64,000 nt of DNA from an uncultured Lentisphaerota bacterium (GTDB lineage: Bacteria; Verrucomicrobiota; Kiritimatiellia; CAIQIC01): assembly GCA_903889245.1 (NCBI GenBank), contig CAISWQ010000016.1, forward strand, positions 62,001-126,000, read 5' to 3'. Position numbers and translations under genes: made by a program. Each line of letters starts with the position of its first letter. Positions within the stretch are counted from its first letter, which is position 1. This document shows, piece after piece, positions 36,701-46,913 of the stretch. The notes under the pieces are model-generated. The model was given only the letters and a program-made list of their open reading frames with translations. It was not told the DNA's origin and did not search any database.

Positions 36701-37725
36701 GCCTTGGCATCGGCCGCAAGCGGCACGCCGCCGCCAACGCACGGAGAAAATTTCACGGCGTCCTGCGCGCCTGCCGCGATCCATTCCGCCGTCAGATCGT
36801 CCCAGCGCCCGGAGCGCGGCGCATAGCGATAGGTGAGCCGGCCGTCGTCGCCGGCATAGATGAATTTCCAGGCGTCGCCATCGTGCTCGATACTTGTCTT
36901 GAAATGCTGCGTCGCGTTCGGCGGCAGGATTGTCTCCGGCCGCGTCGGGAACGGCAGCTTGCCCGGCCCGCCGTTCAGACCCGGTGACTGACCGGGGAAC
37001 AACGTCACGTTACGCTCCGGTCGCGGCTCGAACTTCAGCGGAGGGAACTGCTCGGCGAAGAAGGCGAGGTTGTCGAAATACAGCACGCGGTCGGCGGTGT
37101 TCTTGATGCCGGTGACCACCAGCGCACGGAACTGCGCGCCGTTCTTCACCTGCGCGCTCTGCTCCGGCGTCAGGCGGTGGTGCAGCAGATACCACTCCTT
37201 CCAGTTCACCGGGTAGAGTGGGACGGTGAACTCGCGCCCGTCCGCGCCGGCGAGCGCGACCGAGAGGTTCACCGGCGGCGTCGAGGTGTCGCGCGCGTAG
37301 CCCCAGTTGTTGCCGTAGCACCAGAGCGTGACGGCGTCGAACGGCGCAGGGATCGGCAGCGGCGCAGGCGGCTGGATGCGCAGGGTGCCCTGCGCGCCGG
37401 TCGCGCGATAGGTCAGCTTGCCGACGTGCGCGCCCCAGAGCTGCTGCTCGCGCGAGAGCGTGAACGTGGCGGCAACCTGCTTGCCCGCGACCACCCAGCC
37501 ATCGAGCTTTTCGAAATCGACCAGCGGCGCGTGCTCGTCGTTCGTGCGGCCGGCCCAGTCCATCTCGTAGGGCCGCACGCCGACTTTTTCGGCGCGCGCC
37601 GCGAAGCACAGCAGCGCGGCGGCGCAGACTTTTCCAAAGCTTGATGGACACGACAGAAGTTTACGGACGCGGCTACGCCGCACAGGAGCCTCACGCGGAG
37701 CGTGAGGACTACTTTGCGCCGCCAT
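33787..37725 (-). CDS. Large secreted protein, probable glycoside hydrolase of unassigned family
   Basis: From the ATG at 37725 the protein has 1,312 residues. A signal-like segment (VCAAALLCFAARA, about 34-46) is followed by a jelly-roll-like region, a beta-sandwich and a central domain of about 450 residues with barrel-like blocks (VVVTDHETGWRDGG, GPYNNYTDF, YCDVHTA, GGPVYSEGNNHALYCG). The C-terminal module ends RDNSGGDWACWAQQRIESL and resembles NPCBM-type binding domains. SEGN recalls a glycosidase nucleophile, but I cannot name a GH family. The N-terminus is encoded by an inserted 171-bp element, in which GTGAGG lies 6 bases before the ATG. An alternative start at 37905 overlaps the upstream stop (ATGA) and would translate three palindrome units. 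Confidence 0.7.
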   Translation of the reverse strand: MAAQSSPHAPREAPVRRSRVRKLLSCPSSFGKVCAAALLCFAARAEKVGVRPYEMDWAGRTNDEHAPLVDFEKLDGWVVAGKQVAATFTLSREQQLWGAHVGKLTYRATGAQGTLRIQPPAPLPIPAPFDAVTLWCYGNNWGYARDTSTPPVNLSVALAGADGREFTVPLYPVNWKEWYLLHHRLTPEQSAQVKNGAQFRALVVTGIKNTADRVLYFDNLAFFAEQFPPLKFEPRPERNVTLFPGQSPGLNGGPGKLPFPTRPETILPPNATQHFKTSIEHDGDAWKFIYAGDDGRLTYRYAPRSGRWDDLTAEWIAAGAQDAVKFSPCVGGGVPLAADAKAELLAVTSDKDAVTARWRLGGTEVTYVFRLWNKSLVIDVLAPGGGVSDVKFGRAIGLTNAQAVPVPYYRLQRGHNAVVVAGSPERSLFLMGNVDWYRSNASALCAAEGEEGGGVAYNGGTHYTAKTDGKLNDCFERFFLTVASRLEEVLPVVDNPTSPWKGVTGTHVWRAHGASNRTNDAKYWTEVKRHGMTQVVVTDHETGWRDGGESFTFRTRPAPGKGGDEGQFNYARLMQDQLGFVYGPYNNYTDFAPVNEFWSADMVSRTTDNQFQHAWMRCYAPKPARAIEYCARLAPQIQKKFHFSTAYCDVHTAVAAWDRVDYDARVPGAGTFAAVFYAFGEIMLHQKAAWGGPVYSEGNNHALYCGLTDGNYGQDQTARLAESSWFVDFDLRRLHDKCCNFGMGNPDMFYASKRTMPADPLERDAWLDRFLAASVAFGHPGFLVMEGGYGNALRSYYLVQQLHSRYCLTNAVEIFYADAAGRLLDSSHALASGAFKLSQVVTRYADGMVTVANGNPEQRMRVTAFGRALDLPPNGWCGWTADGAVDVVSADRGGSRCDYADTPAYIYVDGRGRLARFPKAASAGQAVCRILGGGEFEVIPLKNVECGFAVQATTAVALAHDGRELGPAPLRTARGLTWIVPVSGAFSYKLKGQAGTAASQLTSECAVVLPGEEVAVRGREAHTFRVPADAKPGQHLWQQFEGAWLDFTVAKLAEVQWRLAGDKLTAKLVTQLDQSRAVKARLGGTSSEVRLDANAPATVTADLGAPRGEATDVYRLELESPVARMSAEAKVKTSAAILPLAPLPKWTSGICLRGKAEAVAMGTTGAHVGKGDYTSGGVTHPALTMHPPYKGGTGYAFALYAPVALPAGTPAAFRALVGKGDGSDLGDGILYRVVVLDQNGKETVAAELPVKSHAWQPIEADLAKWAGQSVRIKLIADVGPRDNSGGDWACWAQQRIESLRPVLRRQLETTQP

Positions 37726-37884
37726 AGTAGACCTCACGCTCCGCGTGAGGCTTTTGTTCAGCGACCTACCGGCCCGTTTGCGGCGGCGCTGACTTTTGTC
37801 GTGTCCATCAAGGCTTGGAAAATTTTTCGAGGGAATTTCCAAGGCTTGGAAATTTTCACGGAATTTTTTCCAAGCCTTGGAAAA
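37630..37884. repeat. Phased palindrome cluster H (3 units, one split by an insertion)
   Basis: Cores begin at 37839 and 37870. A third unit's right half (GGCTTGGAAAA) would have its core at 37808, giving intervals of 31 and 31 bp. Its left half (TTTTCCAAAGC, 37630-37640) has been moved away by the 171-bp element. Confidence 0.85.
37641..37811. mobile_element. 171-bp MITE-like element with 20-bp terminal inverted repeats
   Basis: The left end (37641-37660) begins TTGATGGACACGACA. The right end (37792-37811) is its reverse complement over 20 bp with one mismatch. Inside, two 25-bp arms (37688-37712 and 37727-37751, one mismatch) form a REP pair with stem CCTCACGC. The element carries no transposase gene. 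It lies exactly inside one palindrome unit of cluster H. A target-site duplication is unclear, at most 2-3 imperfect bases. Confidence 0.85.
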
Positions 37885-37901
37885 GTTGGAGGAGGAGGTT
37901 T

Positions 37902-39110
37902 TCATCTTTTCAAAGCACCAACCACGGTTTCCTGGAAGGCCCGGCGCATGTCGGAGGCGTCGCCGTTGGCGAGCTTGGCGCGCTGGATCATCATCACGTA
38001 GATCAGGTCGTTCTGCGCATCCACCCAGCCCTGCGTGCCGTAGGCGCCGCCGTGGCCGAACGTGCCGGGCGCGAGCATCGCCGTCACGCCCTGCGGCTGC
38101 TTCACGACGCCCCAGCCGAGGCCGAACGCCATGCCGTCGACGAAGCCGCACTTCAGGTCGCCGGTCTGGATGCTCGTCATCTGCGCGACGGCTTCCTTGG
38201 AGAGCAGCCGCTGCCGGCCCACAACGCCGTCGTTCAGGATGCACTGATAGAACTTCGCCATGTCGGCCGCGGTCGAGAACAGGCCACCGCCGGGCAACGG
38301 CGGGCGCGCGCGATTTTCCACGCCGCCCTTGATGAAGTAGATGTCCATCGGCGCGAGACCTTTGCCTTCGGGGCCGGGGCCATAGGCGGTCGCGAGCCGC
38401 CGCGCCTGCCGCGCGCTGGGCCAGAACGTCGTGTCCTTCATCGAGAGCGGCTGCAAAATGCGCTCGTCGAGAAACTCCGCGAACGGCCGGCCGCTGACGA
38501 CCTCGACGATGCGGCCGAGCGTGTTGATGCCTGCCGTCGAATAGGTCCACTTGCTACCCGGCTCGAACCCGAGCGGCTTGTTCGCGTAGCCGATGACGAG
38601 CTCGGCGAGCGTCGTCTCGATACGCGGCGGCGGCATATCGCTGATGCCGGAGGTGTGGGTCAGCAGATCGTGGAGCGTGATCGGGCGCGCCGGCCGTTTG
38701 AGCAGCAGGGAGTTGGTGGCGTTCTCCGCGATCATCCACTGGCCGCGGAATTCCGGCAGATATTTTTCCACGGAGTCTTCGACCTTCAGCTTGCCCTCGT
38801 CCTGCAACATCAGCACCGCCGTCGCGGTGATCGGCTTGGTCATCGAGGCGATCCAGAAGAGATTATCGGTGGCCATCGGCTTTTTCGTTTCGAAGTTGGC
38901 GTAGCCGTTGGCTTCCAGTGCCAGGACCTTGTCGTGCCGCGCAACGAGCGTGACCGCGCCGGCGAGCTGCCCGGCCTCCACAAATTTCTGGAGCTGCTTT
39001 GGGACGTCCGCGAGGCGCGCGGCCTCGAGCGCGGGCGCATTCGGATTCGGCGCGGCGAGGACGGACGCGGCAGCACAGACAACGAGGCAGAGGCACAGAC
39101 ATGGTTTCAT
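37902..39110 (-). CDS. Secreted serine hydrolase, beta-lactamase/PBP fold (class C-like)
   Basis: The 402-residue protein has a signal peptide (1-20, with cysteines in the core). The catalytic Ser89-Met-Thr-Lys92 is the SxxK motif. Tyr190 in YSTAG occupies the Tyr-x-Asn position with Thr in place of Asn, and HGG appears near the C-terminus. LHDLLTHTSG and PGSKWTYS are typical of the beta-lactamase/esterase EstB-like group. Members act as esterases, D-aminopeptidases or carboxypeptidases; antibiotic resistance should not be assumed. The ATG at 39110 gives the best signal peptide. The stop overlaps a possible start of the next gene. Confidence 0.88.
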   Translation of the reverse strand: MKPCLCLCLVVCAAASVLAAPNPNAPALEAARLADVPKQLQKFVEAGQLAGAVTLVARHDKVLALEANGYANFETKKPMATDNLFWIASMTKPITATAVLMLQDEGKLKVEDSVEKYLPEFRGQWMIAENATNSLLLKRPARPITLHDLLTHTSGISDMPPPRIETTLAELVIGYANKPLGFEPGSKWTYSTAGINTLGRIVEVVSGRPFAEFLDERILQPLSMKDTTFWPSARQARRLATAYGPGPEGKGLAPMDIYFIKGGVENRARPPLPGGGLFSTAADMAKFYQCILNDGVVGRQRLLSKEAVAQMTSIQTGDLKCGFVDGMAFGLGWGVVKQPQGVTAMLAPGTFGHGGAYGTQGWVDAQNDLIYVMMIQRAKLANGDASDMRRAFQETVVGALKR

Positions 39111-39286
39111 GGCGGGTATCATAGAAGGTCCACGCCGTTTTCCAAGCCGTGACCACCAGTCTGGGCGTCGCACCCGGAACACTCGCCGGCTGCGGATGAG
39201 CCTCCACCCAAGCCTGGGGCGCAAAATCGCCGTGGAATTAATCACGCTTGACGCCCGCGCAGGTCATCCGCTATAGACCTCGGCCC

Positions 39287-39424
39287 ATGGGACAACAACT
39301 TCGCAAACGAGTCAAACGGGCCGCCCGCATCCGGCGGATCAAACGCCTCAAAACCGCAGCCAAGAAGAACAAGCCGGCGGCCAAACCCGCCGCCGCGCCT
39401 GCGGCGGCTGCACCGCAAGCCTGA
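39287..39424 (+). CDS. Very small basic protein (45 residues)
   Basis: The ORF begins MGQQLRKRVKRAARIRR and continues as a Lys/Ala/Pro-rich tail, with about 16 Arg and Lys residues in 45. There is no hydrophobic segment. Basic, alanine-proline-rich tails of this kind occur in histone-H1-like and ribosome-associated bacterial proteins, so nucleic-acid binding is the natural guess. I have an impression that similar short MGQ-LRKR proteins occur in other PVC genomes but cannot check it. Its codons are GC-rich in third position like real genes here. It lies alone between two minus-strand genes. Confidence 0.6.
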   Translation: MGQQLRKRVKRAARIRRIKRLKTAAKKNKPAAKPAAAPAAAAPQA

Positions 39425-39543
39425 CGCACCGCGTCATGTCGTAGCGGCCTTTTCCACATCTTGGAAGACAGGTGTGGTGTCGGCGTCTTTCCGACGATGC
39501 GCGACCACACCCGCCCCGGTTCGGCCCGGATTCCAACCATTCC

Positions 39544-40950
39544 TTATCGCGTGAGCGTGTTCGTGGTCGCGGCAGGCGGGGCGTTGGTCAGGGCCGCGGG
39601 GGCGTTCGTGGCCTCGGCGGCGGCGCGGCGGCCGCTGAAGAAGATGCGGTTGACATCGCGGTAGGTCAGCAGCACCGCGGCCAGCAGAATCAGCACGACG
39701 AAGAAGTTCATCAGGGCGTTGGCCACCTTGCGGTGGACCGGCCGGCGCGTGATGAATTCCCACAGCGCAAAGATGACGTGGCCGCCGTCGAGAATCGGAA
39801 TCGGCAGCAGGTTGATGATGGCGAGGTTGACGTTGAAGAAGGCGGTGAACCAGATGGCGATGACGATGCCGCGCTTGACCGCCCACCAGAAGCTACGGAT
39901 GACCTCGACCGGTCCGCCGAGCCCCTGCGCGGCGCCTTTCATTTCCTTCGGCGTGGTCAGGGCCTTGAGGACGCGGAAGACGTAGGAGGCATGGTCGCGG
40001 ATTTGCGCGGTCGGTTTCGGGTGGCTGACGTTGTCGTAGTCGAGGTCGAACATCGAGGTCGGGAAGCGGATGCCAATGCGCGGGCGCTTGAATTCGGGAT
40101 CGTAGGTGGGCGTGACGTGCAGCGTGACGCGCTCGCCCTTGCGCAGGACGACGCAGACGAGCTCGCGGCCGAGGTTGGCCTGCACGAGCGTACTCAAATG
40201 TTCACGCGAGAGGAGCTTGACGCCGTCGAGCTCGATGATGCGGTCGTCGGCAATCATGCCGGCCTTGAAGGCGACGGAGCCGGGGTCCACGGCGGTGACG
40301 TCGCAATAGTTCTGGACGCCAAGCCCAGCGATATGCGGCACGCCGATCTCGCCCTTCTCGACCGGCACGGTGTAATCCTTGAGGCCCGCCGGCGTCTTGA
40401 CCTTGAGATTGGCCTGCTGGGTCAGGACGGCGTTGAGGAACAGCTCGTACCAGTTCTTCACCTTCTCGTTGTTGATGGCGAGGATTTCATCGCCGAGGCG
40501 CAGGCCGGCGGCATAGGCGGCGCAGTTGGTGTCTATGTAGCCGATGACGCACGGGCGCTCCTCCGGCGAACTGGGCTTGCCGACGATATAGATGATCCAC
40601 GCGAGGAAAAAGGCGAAGAGGATGTTGCCCGCGCCGCCGGCGATGGCGACGAGGATGCGCTTCCACGGCGCGACGTGCGGGAGGACGCGCTCTTGCTGCT
40701 CCTTCTCGTCCTTGGAACTGTGGGTTGGGTCCATCTGCGGCAGCGCCACGTAACCGCCGAAGGGAATCCAGCCGATTTTGTAGGTCACACCGTTGACCTT
40801 GCGTTTCCAGAGCGCGTGGCCAAAACCGATCGAGAAGGTATCAATCACCATCCCGCACCAGCGGGCGACGAGGAAGTGGCCGAGTTCGTGGACGAAGATC
40901 GTCGCGCCCAGCAGCAGGATCACGGCGAGGATGGAGAGGAGGGTCAGCAT
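39544..40950 (-). CDS. rseP: Site-2 membrane metalloprotease
   Basis: The 468-residue protein has H21-E-L-G-H25 in the first membrane helix and LDGGH (Asp388) in the third, the zinc ligands of M50/site-2 proteases. Two PDZ-like domains lie between, near 125-210 and 215-300 (AAGLRLGDEILAINNEKV and AFKAGMIADDRIIELDGV). The family cuts membrane-spanning anti-sigma factors and signal-peptide remnants. The C-terminus carries a low-complexity Ala/Thr/Asn tail. The gene lies 6 bases after cdsA, in the common uppS-cdsA-rseP order. Confidence 0.93.
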   Translation of the reverse strand: MLTLLSILAVILLLGATIFVHELGHFLVARWCGMVIDTFSIGFGHALWKRKVNGVTYKIGWIPFGGYVALPQMDPTHSSKDEKEQQERVLPHVAPWKRILVAIAGGAGNILFAFFLAWIIYIVGKPSSPEERPCVIGYIDTNCAAYAAGLRLGDEILAINNEKVKNWYELFLNAVLTQQANLKVKTPAGLKDYTVPVEKGEIGVPHIAGLGVQNYCDVTAVDPGSVAFKAGMIADDRIIELDGVKLLSREHLSTLVQANLGRELVCVVLRKGERVTLHVTPTYDPEFKRPRIGIRFPTSMFDLDYDNVSHPKPTAQIRDHASYVFRVLKALTTPKEMKGAAQGLGGPVEVIRSFWWAVKRGIVIAIWFTAFFNVNLAIINLLPIPILDGGHVIFALWEFITRRPVHRKVANALMNFFVVLILLAAVLLTYRDVNRIFFSGRRAAAEATNAPAALTNAPPAATTNTLTR

Positions 40951-40956
40951 GATGTC

Positions 40957-41813
40957 TCACGGGTTCGGGTGGAGGAACAGCAGCGCATAGAGATACAGCG
41001 CGGGCGCGGCCAGCAACAGGCTGTCGAGCACGTCGAGCACGCCGCCCATACCGGAAATGAAGCTGGCGGAATCCTTGACGGCGGCGGCACGCTTGAGGAT
41101 GGATTCGGCGAGATCGCCGAGCACGCCAAGCAGCGCGAGCAGTAGCCCCAGCCCGATCGCGTGCGGCAACGAAAAGGCGAACGCGCCGAGCTGGCCGCCG
41201 CGGAAATACCAGAAGGCGACACTGGTGAGGACGGCGAAGAGCAGCCCGCCGAAGAAACCTTCCCACGTCTTCTTCGGAGAGATGCGCTCGCAGAGCTTGT
41301 GCCGACCGAGCGTGCAGCCAACGAAGTACGCGCCCGTGTCGCTCAACTTGACGACGAGGATCAGGTAGAGGATCAGCCAGCGGCCGCCGGCGTCGCCCCA
41401 CCCCAGCAGCAGGCGCGGGAAAAAGCTCAAGAGGAACGGCGCGTAGAGGACGCCCATGATCGTGCCCGCCATCGTCTCCACCGGCCGCAGGTTTTCCTTC
41501 TGCGGGAACTGGCGGATCAAAATCGTGGCGACGAGCACGAAGAGCAGCGCCGGCTCGACCACGGCGGGGACCTTGTCCGGCCAGGTCAGGTGCGCCCAGA
41601 CGCCGACGAGGTAGAGCAGGCCGCAGAGCGTGCCGACCACCGGGTAGCGCGGGATGTTCACCTTGGGCAGCAGCGCGAAGAATTCGTTGCACGCCAGCGC
41701 GGCGACGGCGAGCAGCAGGGCGCCGAGCACCCACGGCGGCGCCCAGAACAGCAGCGCGAGCGTCGCGCCGCCGATCAACACGCCGCTGACCGTGCGTTGG
41801 ACGAGCGCCGGGA

Positions 41814-41817
<4 letters not shown>
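40957..41817 (-). CDS. cdsA: Phosphatidate cytidylyltransferase
   Basis: The 286-residue membrane protein makes CDP-diacylglycerol from phosphatidate and CTP. Family blocks are SDTGAYFVGCTLGRHKL...SPKKTWEGFFGG and the C-terminal signature GDLAESILKRAAAVKDS...GVLDVLDS. In the signature, the usual HGG(I/V)LDRxDS reads MGGVLDVLDS, a small departure. About eight membrane helices are visible. Start and stop overlap its neighbour uppS by four bases (ATGA). Confidence 0.92.
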
Positions 41818-42530
<713 letters not shown>

Positions 42531-42538
42531 TGTTTTCC

Positions 42539-42606
42539 GCCGGGTCAGCGACCCGGCCTGCAAAATTCCACCCACGGCGCACTGTAGGCCGCGTGACCTC
42601 ACGCGG
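42539..42606. repeat. REP pair (GTAGGCCG family), second copy
   Basis: Hairpins at 42539-42557 (GCCGGGTC/GACCCGGC) and 42583-42606 (GTAGGCCGCGTGA/TCACGCGGC) are the same two types as at 6074-6126, in the opposite order and with a longer linker. Confidence 0.85.
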
Positions 42607-42637
42607 CGGCTCCAGTCTTTGACGCCACGGGCATCGT

Positions 42638-42751
42638 GTTTTCCAAGGCTTGGAAAAATGCCGCTCATTTTTTCCAAGGCTTGGAAAAAAACGCCTTGAA
42701 CCGTTCCCATCCTTGGAAAAACCAGCCTCGGCCTTTTCCAATGCCTGGAAA
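42638..42751. repeat. Phased palindrome cluster I (4 units)
   Basis: Cores begin at 42643, 42674, 42706 (CCCATCCTTGG, one half decayed) and 42738 (CCAATGCCTGG). Intervals are 31, 32 and 32 bp. It is the longest cluster and fills the space between purA and uppS, ending one base before the purA stop codon. Confidence 0.92.
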
Positions 42752-42752
42752 C

Positions 42753-44039
42753 TCAACCAGCCAACGGCCATAACTGCATCGTACTGGCACGGCGCGGGCC
42801 AACCGAGAGGATGCCAACCTTGACGCCGGTCAGCTCCTCCAGCCGCCGGACATAGGCCTGCGCACCGGCGGGCAGCTCGGCAAAGCTGGTCGCCTCGGTC
42901 GTCTTGCATTGCCAGCCGGGGAAATCCTCGTAGACCGGCGTGCAGCGTTCGAGCTGGCGGATATTCGCCGGCACGGAGGTCAGCCGCTGGCCGGCGCATT
43001 CATACGCGGTGCAAATCTTGATCACCGGCATCGCGTCGAGCACGTCGAGCTTGGTCAGCGCCCACGCGTCAATGCCGTTGAGCATCGCGGAGTAGCGCGC
43101 GACGACCACATCGAACCAGCCGCAGCGGCGCGGGCGGCCGGTGGTGGCGCCGAACTCGTGGCCGATCTTGCGGATCAGCTCGCCGGTCGCGTCGGTCAGC
43201 TCGGTCGGGAATGGGCCTTCGCCGACGCGCGTGGTGTAGGCCTTGACGACGCCGATCACGCGGTCAATCCGGTGTGGCGCGACGCCCGCGCCGGTGCAGG
43301 CGCCGCCGGCGGTCGCGCTCGACGAGGTGACGAAGGGATAGGTGCCGAAATCAATGTCGAGCATCGTGCCCTGTGCGCCCTCGAACAGCACCGACTCGTT
43401 GCGTGCGATGGCCTCGTTGAGCAGCGGGATCGCGTCGGTGATATAGGGCGCGAGCTTGGCGGTCGCGGCCTGGCAGTCGGCGAGCAGTCTGGCGTAGTCG
43501 AGCGGCGCCTCGCCCCACGCGCCGAGGACGCGGTTGGCCTCCTCGACGCGGCGCTTGAGCAGGTCGGGGAACAGCTCGTCGAGCAGATCGCCGGCGCGCA
43601 GGCCGGTGCGCGCGGCCTTGTCGCCGTAGGTCGGGCCGATGCCGCGCTTGGTGGTGCCGATCTTGGTCTTGGCGCTCGCCGCCTGTTCGCGGCTGGCATC
43701 GAGCAAGCTGTGGTAGGGCATCACAAGGTGCGCGCGGTCGCTCAAGAAGAAGCGGCCGGCCAGGTTGACGCCGCGCTGTTCGAGGTCGCCAAGTTCCTTG
43801 ACCAGCGCCAGCGGGTCCACGACCACGCCGTTGCCGATGACGTTGCGCGTGCCCGGCCGGAGGATGCCGGAGGGGACCAGGTGCAGGACATAACGCTCGC
43901 TGCCGATTTCCACCGTGTGGCCGGCGTTGCTGCCGCCTTGGTAGCGGACGACCCAGTCCACCTTCTCGGTGAGCACGTCAATGATCTTGCCCTTGCCCTC
44001 GTCGCCCCATTGCGCGCCGATCAAAACGGTATTTGCCAT
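42753..44039 (-). CDS. purA: Adenylosuccinate synthetase
   Basis: The 428-residue protein matches PurA over its full length. WGDEGKGKIID at 10-20 is the GTP-binding P-loop and GGSNAGHT the IMP/Asp site. IGTTKRGIGPTYGDK and GATTGRPRRCGWFD are further signatures. It forms adenylosuccinate from IMP and aspartate with GTP in AMP synthesis. I chose the ATG at 44039 because GAGG lies 5 bases upstream; the ATG at 44042 would leave only 2. A long run of palindromes follows the stop. Confidence 0.96.
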   Translation of the reverse strand: MANTVLIGAQWGDEGKGKIIDVLTEKVDWVVRYQGGSNAGHTVEIGSERYVLHLVPSGILRPGTRNVIGNGVVVDPLALVKELGDLEQRGVNLAGRFFLSDRAHLVMPYHSLLDASREQAASAKTKIGTTKRGIGPTYGDKAARTGLRAGDLLDELFPDLLKRRVEEANRVLGAWGEAPLDYARLLADCQAATAKLAPYITDAIPLLNEAIARNESVLFEGAQGTMLDIDFGTYPFVTSSSATAGGACTGAGVAPHRIDRVIGVVKAYTTRVGEGPFPTELTDATGELIRKIGHEFGATTGRPRRCGWFDVVVARYSAMLNGIDAWALTKLDVLDAMPVIKICTAYECAGQRLTSVPANIRQLERCTPVYEDFPGWQCKTTEATSFAELPAGAQAYVRRLEELTGVKVGILSVGPRRASTMQLWPLAG

Positions 44040-44144
44040 CATATCCTCGCTGACGGGAACCCTTGCAACAGGCCCCAAAAATTGCGGCGAGACGTTACGC
44101 AAGCCCCCACCCCCGGTCAACCCCAAAACCGCCAAAGATTTTGT

Positions 44145-44174
44145 TTGCGCCCGCGGGGGGCGTTTCGGTATAAC
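44145..44174 (+). promoter_or_regulatory. Possible promoter of the pyrophosphatase gene
   Basis: TATAAC at 44169-44174 matches five of six bases of a sigma-70 -10 box, 18 bp after a weak -35 candidate TTGCGC at 44145-44150. Transcription would start about 40 bases before the ATG, leaving room for the GAAAGGGA ribosome-binding site at 44207-44214. The -35 match is poor. Confidence 0.25.
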
Positions 44175-44219
44175 CCGCGCGCTTTTTGCCAACTTCTGGC
44201 ATTAACGAAAGGGACACCA

Positions 44220-46730
<2,511 letters not shown>

Positions 46731-46749
46731 GTCGCGCCTGCGGATGTGC

Positions 46750-46788
46750 AACGGCCGCGCGGTTCCCCGCGCGGCCGTTTTGCTTTTC
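46750..46788 (+). terminator. Rho-independent terminator of the pyrophosphatase gene
   Basis: A perfect 12-bp stem (46751-46762 with 46767-46778, ACGGCCGCGCGG) with a TTCC loop is followed by TTTTGCTTTT. It begins 20 bases after the stop codon. Confidence 0.9.
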
Positions 46789-46790
46789 CA

Positions 46791-46838
46791 TTTCCAAGGA
46801 TTGGAAAAATTTTGGCCGGTTTTTCCAAGCCTTGGAAG
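46791..46838. repeat. Phased palindrome cluster J
   Basis: Two units have cores beginning at 46794 (CCAAGGATTGG) and 46825 (perfect core), 31 bp apart. They lie between the terminator and the porin gene, 75 bp before the porin start. Confidence 0.9.
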
Positions 46839-46913
46839 AACTGGAAACGTGGCGAGATCGCCATTGACGCCGGGGCGGTAATCGCTAAACTCCCGCCCAT
46901 TCAAAGGAGCACC

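Noticed and set aside
37815-38550. Extension of the large hydrolase gene far upstream through the beta-lactamase-fold gene
   Set aside because: The extension overlaps a well-supported serine hydrolase gene in another frame and has shadow-type composition. Only starts at 37725 or 37905 are reasonable.
37902-39110. Antibiotic-resistance beta-lactamase
   Set aside because: The protein belongs to the broad serine hydrolase fold with SMTK and a Thr in the YxN position. Such proteins are usually esterases or peptidases, so resistance is not supported.
39137-39218. Further palindrome cluster upstream of the beta-lactamase-fold gene
   Set aside because: Half-sites resembling the motif occur at about 39142 and 39208, but they are 66 bp apart and poorly matched. 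A single weak match at 39454 is also below the level I would call.
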